From Gigantopelta aegis (lineage: Eukaryota; Mollusca; Gastropoda; Neomphalida; Peltospiridae), in contig NC_054706.1 in the NCBI RefSeq assembly GCF_016097555.1, forward strand, positions 42,183,118 to 42,247,117: 64,000 nucleotides of DNA, given 5' to 3'. Positions 9,066 through 22,931 of this stretch are shown here, piece after piece (the first letter of the stretch is position 1; each line of letters begins with the position of its first letter). The notes below the pieces were generated by a model. It saw only the letters and a list, made by a program, of their open reading frames with translations. It was not told the origin of the DNA and searched no databases. Both the position numbers and the translations under genes were made by a program.

Positions 9066-11634
9066 TGACAAGTGAAAATTCAAGCATGACCAGTTGTTAG
9101 CAACTTATTTCGAGGGCTGTGTGAATGTGTTCTGACAGAATTTACTTCAAATTATGAATTGTTTGGTAACATCTTACCCTATAAAATTGTACATCACGGG
9201 ATGTAGATATTTAAGCTGGAGTTAAATATGCTTGTGCATTCGAGATAAAGATAAAATGGGGAGGTGAAATACATTAGTTTTATAAAGGTACATGGACTCC
9301 GTAACGTGTGACATACTGTAATATATACAGAGTTGATGAACAAAACAAAAATAGTGAGATATGTGGACCTTATAATATCTACCGAAATGTAGGCTTGTTT
9401 GCCTTCACTTCTGGCCCCATGTACGGCTAATTCTGCTAATTCACCAAACTCTGATGACACTGCGGATCCAATAGTGATTACATAGCACACCACTCGAAAC
9501 CAGAAACCCCATTTGATAAACTACATAGATCAGGGTATTCAAAAATAATAGGTGGCAGCCTATCTCCTATTAGGGGGTGGGGTGACTCGTGTGCAAATCT
9601 CAACAGTTTGATTTGACTTTCTCGGCTTCTGCAAGCAATATTCCACAAGAATTGTTGTTAATACCATGTCCATACGAAGTAAGCTATTTAGCAAGTTAAA
9701 TATGGATATGCTTCTTTTTTTTAAAGTGGCCACCATTTATTAATATGATTGTCAAATGTCGTTTTATTTTACGCTATTATACATGCACCCATGCACGTGC
9801 GTACGCGTACACAAAGACACGCACATACCTACGGACACACACATTATGGCAATAACTGTCACATTTAGTTTATGTTTCGGTATATATTTATACAAATCTG
9901 TAAACTAGATATAATTTTAAAATGATTTTGACATGTTTTCAAACTAGTATCCATATTTATCCCTTGAATCAATAATCAAGACATCCTCAGTCAGTCAGGT
10001 ATATGAGGAATCAACAGTGCAACAAACCTACCAAAAGGAAACTGTCACAGGCAATAATCTAGTCATGGAAGACAAGGTGACCGAGACTGTAATTGGAGGG
10101 ACAGTACATGTTATTAGTTCAAAGAGAAAATGCTATTGGAATAGATGAAAACCAGACAGCATACTATCATCAATTATTTACATATTTACCTTACTTTGGC
10201 ACCCAATAGCCGATGTGTTTTTTGTGTGCTGGGTGATATTAAACATTAATTCAGACATATTGTCACAAAATTCACTGGGTGGTGGCATTATATTTGTAGC
10301 CTACTGGAAAGTATTCCCCCAAAAGAAACACAACAAGGCTGGGAAGGGTTCGAGGGTTTATTCTCTCGATCACACCATACGCGTGGTTCTGTAAAAATAA
10401 TTACAAACGATAAATACACTGATAATAACAATAATTAACAACCTCGACTTAATCATAAAAATAAATTACAAATGTCATTACATAGTAATATATATACTCA
10501 TTTAAACCATTATCACACAATTATGCTAAGTTACTGGCATAATACTTTCCTTCAAAAATATACATATACGTTTCGGCGACGTTAGTGCCAAAAACAATCA
10601 TCAAAAATAAGTACATGCATTTAAGATAATTAAATGCGGTTATACAAACAAAAAAATACCACAAAGCAGTAAAGACTTGGCAACATTATTGCCAACGTTA
10701 CTCGATTACAAAATAAACAACTTCCCCATTTCAAATGCTGTCAATATAAAACAATAACGTTCGGGTTTGTATGACAAACATTAAAATAAAGACCATTACA
10801 GAATACAAACTGGAACAATCGATTTAAAAAACAATAATATATATATACATAAAATACTCGGTTACAGCACAGGTGAAACAAGTCACGTACGTTGGTCAAG
10901 ACGCACGTGAAACACCTTCGCTGCAAGAATTGCATGTAATAAAGAAATAGACAATACTACTACTACTACACACCTTCGCTGTGGGCGATGAACCGTATAG
11001 GATGATAACACTATTACATGTGCGTGGGCTTCATCCTGTGAATAAATGGATAACATATAAGCTACCACTCAAATGGATAATAAAACTACAGCAATTAGAC
11101 ATCTCATCCAACACTAATCACTAATTCTGTTTATACAATTAACTTGCGCCTCTATCTATATTTATACGTTTAATAGTATACATCCAACACCTTTACTTTA
11201 TTACTGTTTATAAAGTTAACTCGTCCATATATATATTTATTCGTTTAGTGTGTTTTAGTGAATTCAATATTTAAAACGTATTTACCTAGCCTTAATTATG
11301 GACGTTTAAACACTTTTCCACATTATGTATTACATTTACATATATCTAAAATAATGAGATAAACATTATAACAATTAATACATGCATATTAGTCAAACCT
11401 GTAAGTGCCAAAAGGAAGTCTGAAGATAACGAAAGCTCAGGAAAAGGAAAAGGCAACTGCAAGTCGTAAGTATATAACGTGTTGTGTCACTGTCTACACT
11501 CAGCGCTGCACGGACCTGACTCACGACCACGTGACACCAAATACACATAACCATTGGATAGTATCAACCAATGGCTCGTCCCTAGCCAGTATGGCGAGAA
11601 ACAACCATAAAAGGCTTTGTTTAATGCACCAATA
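9066..11634. other. About 2.6 kb without recognised genes
   Basis: AT-rich. A 64-codon frame ending at about 10148 (QVYEESTVQQTYQKETVTGN) and short frames near 9194-9493 and 11405-11656 have no recognisable homology. There is an ACACAC-rich patch at 9795-9843. Nothing here is supported as a gene. Confidence 0.5.
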
Positions 11635-11662
11635 CGATATTCTCAATGCAGATTGAGAATAT
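11635..11662. other. Perfect 12-bp hairpin
   Basis: gatattctcaat and its exact reverse complement attgagaatatc are separated by 4 bases (gcag). This would form a strong hairpin in single-stranded DNA or RNA. It could be a terminator-like or foldback-element tip. No function is claimed. Confidence 0.7.
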
Positions 11663-11915
11663 CCTATACTAAAATAAATTGAATCCTAAAATAAATATTA
11701 ATAGTAATAGATAAAATATGTTATTTATATACAAACGGCCAAATATTTAGTCCCCGTTACATATTTATCTTAGTCTTTCTATAGATGGCATTTGAAGTCG
11801 AACGTAATGGCACTGTTTTATTGCCCATGGCTTGACATCATTGTCTGTAATATGTACCTGTTTCATTATTGTATGCACAATACCTGAACCTGTGATCATC
11901 TGGTAGTAACCAACT

Positions 11916-12771
11916 TCATTGATGGAGGGTGACACAGGACACTATGGTATTGAACCCACTCCAGTCAAAAACTGTCTGTTGACCAACTTTCATATGACAG
12001 ACCTCGGCTTCGAATAGCTTCATTGGCAGCGTATGCAACAGCGCCCATGCTAAATCGAGGAAAGTGCAACCTGTATACCACTCTTGTTCGACTGTATTCA
12101 GGAAGTGTATAATTGGTGGAGTTTTCCATAGATCCTGCATTCTGTTATGGTTTGGCATACTACTAGAATATCTAATGCACTCTGCTTTCTTGAGTGATCC
12201 ACACACGCCTTTCTTTGTTGTGGACCAAACTTCCCCGCAGATACAGTCTCATGGGTAATCTCTTTGCCATCTAATGTTTCCTCATTGATATTGTTGTATG
12301 CTGCAGTTTGTATGAACACATTTAGCCAAAAAATAAATGGGGTGACAGTACACATTATATAGGACTTGGCGATAACTTTCATAGCCAGACTGGTATTAAC
12401 TGCTTCTATGTCTTCATAGGATGAGTATACCAATAAATTATTTTGATCCAGTCCAGTGGCGCAGTGACATGGTGAGCACAATATGCGTGGGTGTGTTCAC
12501 TCGTCCATGTGAAGCACAGTGCAAGATTGTGTTTTACCCGTCATGACGACATGCCATTGATCTGTTACGTTTTGATTATTCTGAGTATTTTGAATTGAAT
12601 ATGACAATCCAAAACAGGATGTTGTATAGGCTCTCCAGTAGTACCTCCGTGGATCTCGTCAAATTTAGGTTGTGGACACTCAGTTTTGCAAATCTGACCA
12701 AATGATCTCAGCAGCATAGTATACAGTGGAGATTCACTTTGACCGCGTGGTTGGTGAAAAACAACAATCAT
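11916..12771 (-). pseudogene. Decayed unidentified coding stretch
   Basis: Three adjacent or overlapping - strand frames (12771-12565, 12481-12098 and 12206-11916) show protein-like composition and pass into each other by frameshift. The lower one ends with LPMKLFEAEVCHMKVGQQTVFDW. It faintly resembles the helix-turn-helix region before the catalytic core of ISXO2/Merlin-type transposases, but no catalytic residues can be traced. I treat it as an old pseudogene of unknown family. Confidence 0.25.
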
Positions 12772-13289
12772 TGATATGGTTCTAGAGCTTTAGTTCGAGT
12801 CACTGGCTTGTGTACATCTTAGCTGTAGAGACACATATGTTTGTCAGAACACACTTATTTCTTTAGCAAGAAGTCATACGAGCTCATAACAACACACATG
12901 TATTTCATATACTAAATCTCCGTGAGTCAATATCTCAAGGCTTAATATTATCTTGAACTTAGAAATGAATTAATCCATATCTTTATTGCCGAATTCGATA
13001 GAATTTTAACAATTTCAGTTTAGTATTTCGACAATTTGAAACATTCGGAAAATAATGTATTATGTAATATTAAAATTGTTCACTAATTCAGTTCTTACAA
13101 ACACGTACTTAACTGAAATATATGTTATTGTTGAGAAGTAATAGGGTTAACCTTTTATTTTTAAACGGTTTTATTTAACCATATTTGTAAACATCTTTTA
13201 AAATGTGACTTTATCACATTTCTGCACGATTATATACTGAAACATTTCAGCGATTCCAGGGATAAATATGCAAACATGAACAATATATC
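12772..13289. other. No gene seen
   Basis: AT-rich, with nothing recognised. Confidence 0.5.
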
Positions 13290-13850
13290 TTAAGGCCATA
13301 TCCAATTGACACATTGCATAAATATTCTAAATGTGACTATTATTGCCAATAAAGAAAATTACATTTGGCAGCCATATTGATAAATGACAGCCATCTTGAA
13401 AACAATCCACATCCAGATTGAACTAGCTGAACAGCAGCATAAAGGCTTACGTCATAAGGGCTTGTTGTTAAGAACAAATCTTGAGGAATATTGGTAATAG
13501 GAGCCGAAAAATCATTGAGAATTGCACCTAAACCATCCCCACCCCATAGGCTATTTTCTAATGATCTATCACCTATTGTGTTACTGCCATCATATGAAAA
13601 AATCTCTTCAAATCAAATCCAATTAATACATTACATAAGCATAAAACAAACGATATTCTAATCGTGACAGTTATTATCAAAAATATATTGAAGTGCAAAA
13701 TAAAATGATATTTGGCAGTCATATTGATAAATGGCGGCCATTTTGAACTAACTGAACTGCAAAATAAAAGTTTACTTCATATGATATGACATTAGCAACA
13801 CTTTTTGAGGGATATTGGTTGTAAGAGCTGAGAACGTCAAATCAAATTGT
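13290..13850 (+). repeat. Diverged tandem duplication of about 340 bp
   Basis: Two similar blocks occur in a row. The phrases for membership are ccaattgacacattgcataa (13297) against ccaattaatacattacataa (13618), and gcagccatattgataaatga (13369) against gcagtcatattgataaatgg (13714). Each is followed by an aggaatattggt or agggatattggt phrase. It is old and imperfect, with no coding. Confidence 0.55.
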
Positions 13851-13892
13851 CGAAATATGCACCAAAGTCGCCCACTAACCCCAAGAAATGAC

Positions 13893-14095
13893 TCGTTAAA
13901 TATTACGTAACCACTGGCTTGCCAGAGAGCGTATTCAGTTCACTGGGATGGTACAAAATGGCTACGTCTGTTATATATAATAGCCGTGACATTTAACCGT
14001 TTTATTAATTAACTATATGATTATACTTGTTGATATTAAGCAATAATGTGTATAATGCATACCAGTCCAAAAGCCTTGCGCGAGCATCCCTTTAA
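13893..14095 (+). repeat. Dispersed repeat Z, copy 1
   Basis: Runs from tattacgtaaccactggct to agccttgcgcgagcatccct and matches 58916-59121 along its whole length. A truncated inverted copy of its right end lies at 15700-15785. The ends (TTACGTAACCACTGG and the rc of CCTTTAA) have the look of a non-autonomous element. Confidence 0.6.
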
Positions 14096-14891
14096 GACTA
14101 AAAGTGGCTACTAAATATTATATTTGTATTCTTTGACATTTTCAAGAGTAGTTTTTTCAGTAGCAACGAGGAATTAGCAATAATTAAGCAATCATCAACG
14201 AGCAAATAGAAAATTGCAATGAGCATGTCACTGCCAGTATTCCATAAGTCCACAGAATCTATTTTTAGACAAAAACTGTCCACGAAACAAAAGTAAAAAG
14301 GGAAATCACTCTATTTATTTTAACCTCGTGCACTTCCAGTTTCCAATGTCGTGGAAGGAAAATTATGTTAAAGAATGGAATTGACCAAACAGCTGATTTA
14401 ATTTAAGGTAAAATCTCCGACTGGCCCCCCTTTAGGCAAAATCAAATTTCGTATATTAATACATTTTTACAGTATATAATCGTTTTAGTTTGAATAGGCA
14501 TGCAGACTCAAAGAGTAATAAACTAAGGTCTCACTACACAGATGTCATCTGCCATTGAAATCCATGTTAACCTTTAGACTACTGGATTAATTTTTGACAA
14601 AAAACACCTTGAGTGGATACATGTTTATAATTTTTACTGACATGTATTCACTTAAATGTTTTATAAATACATAAAATAAATAGAGATTATTATATGAGCA
14701 TGTGTGTCACACTGATTTTAAAAAATGAGTGTCAGCATTTTTGTATTTCCCAAGCGAAAGCGAGGATAATTAATACATAAATTCTGACACATGTTTCGTA
14801 AAATCAGTACAACTCATATCTTTATTATCCATATTATTATTGTCGTTTTCTTTATGAACAAAACGTTTTAGCCACTAGGAGACAACGAAAT
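14096..14891. other. No gene seen
   Basis: AT-rich, with no ORF or repeat of note. Confidence 0.5.
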
Positions 14892-14958
14892 GAAGGAAGG
14901 AAATGTTTTATTTAACAACGCACTCAACACTTTTCCACTGGGCTATGTCCCGCCCTAG
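14892..14958 (-). repeat. SINE family B reduced to tail plus head
   Basis: The inverted SINE tail (gaaggaaggaaatgttttat then taacaacgcactcaacac) is joined directly to the inverted head (ttttccactgggctatgtcc then cgccc). The whole body of about 250 bp is missing. Confidence 0.6.
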
Positions 14959-15414
14959 GATGAAATGACATCATATTTCAAATGCACAGTCTGAGCTAGG
15001 AATGGAGAAGCAACGTGTCGCTTCCCACAGTTACGTCATTACACTTGTTATTACATATGTGCTTCGTATGATTATTATTAACTCAGTTATATGTTGAACC
15101 ATATGGATAATAAAGTTCATATATGAATCGGAAGGTATTATTTTCGTGGGTTTTGTAATTTTTATGATATTTTAGATAGCTAATGGTGATTAAAATTAGG
15201 CAAAAAGTTATTTTTTATTTATTGTTTTCTACTGGTTTCCAATTAATATCTGCACAACTAAACCCATATAGGATAATAGCGACCATTTCCCCAGTATATC
15301 GAACAGTCTAAAACCATTCTGAATGCCTCGGCCGGTTTTGATTATGTATTCGGAAAACCTCGGCCACGTCCAATGATGTCAACAACAGCTATCATTGCCT
15401 GTGCACGTGTGAGT
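14959..15414. other. No gene seen
   Basis: AT-rich. Nothing recognised. Confidence 0.5.
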
Positions 15415-15423
15415 GTTAAATAG

Positions 15424-15885
15424 GAATGCTGGTCAACTCGCCCCAAAGCCAACTCGCCCGAGTGTTTGGACAACTCTCTCCAAACTTCACTGTCATTAAA
15501 TAATTGTGACAAAATTAAAAATGACGTCTACAACTTTGGTGTCATTTTATTTATTAATATTACAGTGAAACTCCACTATTACGATCACTTATTAAAGGGT
15601 TTTATATTGGGGAGATCTTAATATAGGATAAATAATAATCTATTACAATGAACTGTCAAGCCTAATATAACATTTGTGAGTTTGTCCCTTATTTTCTTAA
15701 AGGAATGATCAGGCAAGGCTTTTGGACTCCGACTGGTGTGCATATTCAACAATATTTAATGCACATTAGCTTAAAATGTTGGTATATTAATTTTTAAAAT
15801 GGTAAAGATATCAGTTGACTAAACAGTGTAGGGTGAGTTGACCAACCGCGTTGGGGCCGCGTTGGGGCCGAGTTGACCTGCTCCC
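15424..15885. mobile_element. MITE with 9-bp target duplication
   Basis: gttaaatag flanks the unit exactly at 15415-15423 and 15886-15894. The termini are inverted: gaatgctggtcaactcgcccc at the left against the rc of the right end, gggagcaggtcaactcggcc. They share the core ggtcaactcg. A 9-bp duplication fits Mutator-like transposition. It carries no ORF. Internally (15700-15785) it holds a fragment of repeat Z. Confidence 0.75.
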
Positions 15886-15894
15886 GTTAAATAG

Positions 15895-16324
15895 TGATAA
15901 TTATTTAACTTGTGTTGTATGTTTATTTCTCTAGCGGATGTGATTATTGTTTGTATAGATTCCTGTCAGGTTAGTAATTTTTTTAATTCCTCATCATATG
16001 GTCATAAAAGCACCTTATTCATTCCAAGACCGAACCTTGGTAAAACATTCCAGCTGTTTGATTGTGTGGGTCCCGTGACAACATAATAATTAGAATTTAA
16101 TTTCAGCAGTTTGTAATAAAACTAAAACAAGTTCTGTTTCCTTCTTTTGTCTTGTTATTATTGTTTGTATGATATGATAACATGTTTTTAGAGTGCAATT
16201 TAAGAAAGTTATTTTTTAAAACGAAATTCGGTCGCGGGCCATTCAAAAGTTGTACAGGTGAGTCAAAGTGTTGCTGTGAGTGGCCCAATTGGCCAGTCAA
16301 AAAAAATCCCAAGTGCATACCCTG

Positions 16325-16358
<34 letters not shown>

Positions 16359-16671
16359 CTTCTCATCAAAGATTTGACATCATCAAAGTAATAATAAACA
16401 TTACAGAAATATGTCTTGACATATATCTTTCTTTTAGACTTCTATAATGTGTACATGACATGGTCACACCCATGTATTATGTACTCCAGAATGCATCTAA
16501 AGACAAATGAATTAAAAAAAAAAAAAAAAATACATGAGAGACTATCCCCAGCATTCTCGTCCCTAAATTATTTTGCCAACTCTGAACTCAAATCATGGGG
16601 GACACATTGCCCAGGTATCCCAGACCCATCACGCTAACATGGCATGGTATAAATGCAATTTTTGTTTTTTG
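15895..16671. other. No gene seen; (TA)n microsatellite
   Basis: (TA)n lies at about 16328-16358 and an A run at 16514-16530. The short frames here cross simple sequence and are not supported. Confidence 0.5.
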
Positions 16672-16681
16672 TGTGTGATAA

Positions 16682-17188
16682 ACCGGCCTCGGTGGCGTCA
16701 TGGCAGGCCATCGGTCTACAGGCTGGTAGGTACTGGGTTCGGATCCCAGTCGAGGCATGGGATTTTTAATCCAGATACCGACTCCAAACCCTGAGTGAGT
16801 GCTCCGCAAGGCTTATGGGTAGGTGTAAACCACTTGCACCGACCAGTGATCCATAACTGGTTCAACAAAGGCCATGGTTTGTGCTATCCTATCTGTGGGA
16901 AGCGCAAATAAAAGATCCCTTGCTGCCTGTATTAAAAGAGTAGCCTATGTGGCGACAGCAGGTTCCTCTAAAAAACAGTGTCAGAATGATCATATGTTTG
17001 ACGTCCAATAACCAATGATAAGATAAAAACAGTGTCAGAATGACCATATGTTTGACGTCCAATAGCCGATGATAAGATAAAAACAGTGTCAGAATGACCA
17101 TATGTATGACGTCCAATAGCCGATGATAAGATGAAAAATCAATGTGCTCTAGCAGCGTCGTTAAATAGAACAAACTTTACTTTACTTT
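16682..17188 (+). repeat. SINE family A with internal triplication
   Basis: Complete family A SINE (head at 16682) flanked by tgtgtgataa at 16672-16681 and 17189-17198. The 3' part contains three tandem copies of a unit of about 57 bp (aacagtgtcagaatgaccat then atgtttgacgtccaatagcc) at about 16972-17134. Other copies have one. Confidence 0.88.
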
Positions 17189-17198
17189 TGTGTGATAA

Positions 17199-18545
17199 TT
17201 GGCGTACTTGTACTACTTGTAAAACATATTGTGAATAAATTGAACAGCGAAGAAATTGAACTGTGGATCAAAAACCAAAAACCAAAAAAAAAAAAAAAAC
17301 GAACTGTCCCATCCCTAGTCTGAAGAACTGGTTCATTAACTGATTCACTCCAGCTGTCTCTTCCGCTATACATCCATGTCCCAAAAAGTCAATGTACAAT
17401 ATTACAAAATAACATGGGTAAAATATAGCCAGAAGGCTTACCATTAAACATACTAGAAGTGAATATGTGAACCACAACATGTCACAGTTAGGAACTATAG
17501 TGGACCGTGATGAACAGTAGTGACCACCAAGCTATAAGGGCCGCAACTCTAAATGCATTTTGTCATTTTGACAAAAACTCAACCCTGAATACCTACAGGT
17601 AGATTCTGGCTGTACGAACATTAACGACTGAATTAATTGTCAGAAATCGGTAGTTTTTGTAAAAAAGGATGATGAATAAATTACTTTACATGACTCTAGT
17701 CCCTTAGATGCAAATCAAAAGTGGTGAAATTATTTTCTCAAATATAGTTTATCAGTTTGTAACCCTTTATCAGCCATTAACACCATTTATGTATATATTT
17801 TATTATGTGCAATATCTTAAAGAACTGATTTATGTCACTAACATAAATTTAACCACCGAAAATAAAGAATTGATTTATTAAAGTAATTATGAATGACTGG
17901 GATTTTTATACCAAGGGACATAACTTTAGAAATTCTTGCCACTAATTCTAAGATTGTTTCTTTCATTTTAAACACAGAATCTCAAACTTGCATACATATT
18001 GCTATTACAAGCAAGACTGATTGTTGTCAAAAATAAAATAAATAAATTGCAAAAAAAGATTTAATAAGCATAAATCATGTTAAGTCTAGATTTTGCTCCA
18101 TATTTGACTAAATACAGTTATGAGCCAAATTTTTCAGTGTTTCAATTGTAAACCAGAAGTATAAATGTAATGCATAATCATGACAATTTGGTATATTTAC
18201 AATAAGAAAATGAAATACAAGTATGTAATTAAGATATACATTAAATAAAGATATTGCAATTTGTTCATATTTATGAATTTATGGATATTTATACTTCACA
18301 TTTATTGACCTATAATTACCAAATTAATTTTCACCAACAGCCCATATGACTCCATACTAACATCTCTTGCTCTAGTTGGTTTGTCAACCACCTAACAAAA
18401 CAGCTTCAAAATATGAATTGATAAGTTAGTTAACAACATTATGTTCAGTTCAGTATATTGTCATAAAAATTAAAATGCTAATACTTTTGGCAGGAACAAC
18501 ATACATGTATGTACTGTGGCCAGTATGAATGATGGTTAATTAGTT
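17199..18545. other. 1.3 kb without recognised genes
   Basis: Very AT-rich, with an A run at 17284-17299. No ORF or known repeat. Confidence 0.5.
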
Positions 18546-18549
18546 TTAA

Positions 18550-19935
<1,386 letters not shown>

Positions 19936-19939
19936 TTAA

Positions 19940-20408
19940 AGCTAATGTCTACAGGGCTTCTAGAATTTTTTATAAAATCCTCTACCCATGGGATCAGTGA
20001 TTTAAAACATTTACTAACCACAATTAAAAATATGCTAGCTCTACTTTACTTTTAAGTTAATACAATTTGACTAAATAATAGTAATAATCAGATATGTCAC
20101 TTAAGTAGGAAGATAGAGCTTAAAAACACAAACATTGGTGGGTTGGGGTGGGGGCAGGATATTCATATTTACAAAATAGACTTAGCTACAACATTTGACA
20201 AATGTTTTTCACTAGCCCGTGCCATCTCTAATTTTCTTCTCTTTTTTTCTTTCTTTTTTTTGTTGGGAGGGGAGTTCAGGGTAAATTAAAAAAACAATTT
20301 TTTTTTACAAATTACCATCAAACTGCATATGTTAAATCTTCTTTTCTGACACAGGTTTTACGATTGATGGGACATCCAAAGTAATATGAACGACAGAATC
20401 GTAATACA
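19940..20408. other. No gene seen
   Basis: AT-rich, with T and C/T tracts around 20240-20265. Nothing coding is recognised. Confidence 0.5.
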
Positions 20409-20419
20409 TTATCAGGGCC

Positions 20420-20649
20420 CTCCAGCCAGTGCACTCTGACTGGTATATATCAAAGGCCGTGGTATGTGCTATCCTGACTGGGATGGTGCATATAAAAGAT
20501 CCCTTGCTACTAATCGAAAAGAGTAGCCTATGAAGTGGCGACAGCGGGTTTCCTCTCTCAATATCTGTGGTCCATAACCATATGTCCATCACCATAGAAC
20601 CGTAAATAAAATGTGTTGAATGCGTCGTTAAATAAAACATTTCCTTCCT
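20420..20649 (+). repeat. SINE 5'-truncated at insertion, with target duplication
   Basis: Body and tail of a SINE without its tRNA head. It starts at ctccagccagtgcactctga and ends aaaacatttccttcctt. It is flanked by ttatcagggcc at 20409-20419 and 20650-20660, so the truncation happened during insertion rather than later. Confidence 0.85.
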
Positions 20650-20825
20650 TTATCAGGGCCGTATCTCAGCACAATGCATAGACGAATGGGCATTTGGCAA
20701 AATAGTGGATCATTCCATGGATCTCGATCTAGTGCCGCGTCTATAAAAGTATAGCCACTTCCGAGGAAATTGTTTACTGGAAATTTGACACCTCTTGCAT
20801 CGCCATAAAGTTTATTTCATCCTTC

Positions 20826-21290
20826 TTGCATCACCACAAAGAGCTAGGACTGCCGCTCACAGACTTCAAAGACAATGCAAGTCAAGTTGTTTTTGTTTTA
20901 CCTTTGGTGTTCTTGCATTTTGTCTTCGCCCCTATATTAAAAATGAGATTTAATCTCTATAATTTAATGGTATTTTTTAAAGAAAAACCCTTTTTATTTA
21001 TACTGAATTTCTTTTTTAAAATATATTATTTGAGTCAGTATAGATTTAAAACTTAATAACATGTTTTTATATAAATTTTAACTTTATTCATTATGAAGTT
21101 AAATACAAATTCATCGCTTATCTGTTGAAGCATATGGACTATATATGGTGAGCACAAGGAACATTATAGTTTCGATTTTGGCTGTGCAGTTAAATTTCAA
21201 TGTGATAATGGAGGGCTAGTTGAATTTGAGAAGGGCCAGTAAGATTTTCCGTGACCTGGTTTTCATGTTAATTTTCAACCCTGATGTATT
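20826..21290 (+). repeat. Dispersed repeat Y, copy 1
   Basis: Shares long stretches with 59200-60600 (inverted) and 60985-61425 (same strand). One is the right end, ttcatgttaattttcaaccc. Another is the phrase tttattcattatgaagtta, which the 63-bp minisatellite near 60 kb also contains inverted. It may be a non-autonomous transposon. Its termini are not defined. Confidence 0.5.
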
Positions 21291-21699
21291 ATTTTGTTTT
21301 GTTTTACCTGTAATATCTTTTCACCAGGACTTCCTTCTTCCTCCATGAATGATTAAATAAAAATAACACTGCATATATTGTAATTATTTTTGTTTTATTC
21401 CAATATATATTCAACATCACTACTGAAGAGTCACTCATATTGTTAGTACTACACATGTTAACAATTCCCGTCCAACACACTAATTATGAAAGAAGGAATG
21501 TATGGCCTTCGTGGATTAGGCCCAGAGTGAGGTTTCCTAAGTAGCATTTGTATTTCAATATGAGTAATGGTACTTCAGGTTAGAGGCCACAACAAATGGT
21601 AAAAGTTATGCAAACACATGTATCTACTATCACCCCAACAAATGGGTTCTCTCAATGCAACCATGTCTGAAATTCTGTATGTTGTGCTCATGCAATGAT
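21291..21699. other. No gene seen
   Basis: AT-rich. Nothing recognised. Confidence 0.45.
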
Positions 21700-22746
21700 T
21701 GCCATCCACATATTCACACACACTTCAGTTGAAAAAGCGTCGTGTTTTAACTAATGTTGAGAAGGGCAATGGAGTAGGTCACATACAGGTTGAACAGAGT
21801 CTACAAGAAGTTGCGAGGCACTTTTTTTTTAGTGTCAGTCAGAGTGATTGGGTGGATGAGGCAGCAACTTCAAATGACTGGATCCATTTCCTATGCACAA
21901 AGACCAGGACCAGCATTAAGCAAAGCAACAACATGACACATTTTCAACTGAAGTGTGCGTGAATAAGTAAGTATGTAGAGTGAGAACACTACCCATATGT
22001 GACAAGATTCTGGAATGTTGTGAAAAGTAGGGGGACTTTTGGTTCAAAACTGTCTTCATGGATGCATTGATGTAGTAGCAGCGAAGGCTATGTATCACGA
22101 CTACTGTTTTTCACGTTTTATACTACACAAAGAGCTCAACGCAACACCAATATCAAAGAAAGCTCAAGGTAGACCCGAAAATCAAAGAATGCTGCAATGT
22201 TTTGAAAGACTGTGTGAATGGCTTGAATCAGAAGCTGATGCTGAATTGTATACGCTTGCAGAATTGTAAGCTAAAATGGTAGAGTTTTCCAGTGATTCTG
22301 ATATTTATACTGTCAAGAGACTGAAAGAAAAGCTGCAGGATTATAAAGAATTAATTTCTTTGCAGAAATTGAGGGGCGCGGTAATGTTCTCTGCTTTTGA
22401 AATATGGCAAAGTATATCATTAATAAAAAATGGTACTTTGACATGAAAGATGAAACAGAATGTATAGTAATTACTGAAGCAAAAATTATTCGATCAGAAA
22501 TCGGAGAAAAAGAATATGATTTGGAATCATACACGACAAAGGAAAACATTTCAGATATTGATCATGGCAAGCAATGGATACCGCGCCACCTTCAAACACT
22601 CTTAAAAATTATTGTTTCATCAGAAATGAAATTAAACAGCATTGGTCGTGCTATTGTACAGTCATCTCGGCCAAAATCAGTTATAACCCCAACCTTATTT
22701 GGCTTAGGTGTTGAGATGGACCATGTATTTGGCTCATAAATGAATT
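21700..22746 (+). pseudogene. CXC-domain multicopy family, N-terminal part (decayed)
   Basis: N-terminal third of a large protein whose remainder lies at 27249-30683 on the other side of an LTR element. Traceable pieces are KKRRVLTNVEKGNG (21732), GRPENQRMLQCFERLCEWLE (about 22170), YTVKRLKEKLQDYKEL (about 22306), and a longer clean stretch MAKYIINKKWYFDMKDET to MDHVFGS (22404-22736). Several frameshifts and stops lie between them. From memory of similar proteins in mollusc and cnidarian genomes, this belongs to large, uncharacterised, often multicopy genes annotated only by a C-terminal Tesmin/TSO1-like CXC domain. The function is unknown and mobility is suspected. Confidence 0.65.
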
Positions 22747-22751
22747 GTCAC

Positions 22752-22897
22752 TGTCACAGGGATCCTATAATACCCGCAACTGAATAAAACTTGATTATTC
22801 AAATATCTCTCCTAACTGTATATCTGTTAGATCTCTCTGTATCGGGCAGTCTAATACCCGAGTGGCTCGGCTCTAGGTATAATCAGAGATAAGATCT

Positions 22898-22931
<34 letters not shown>

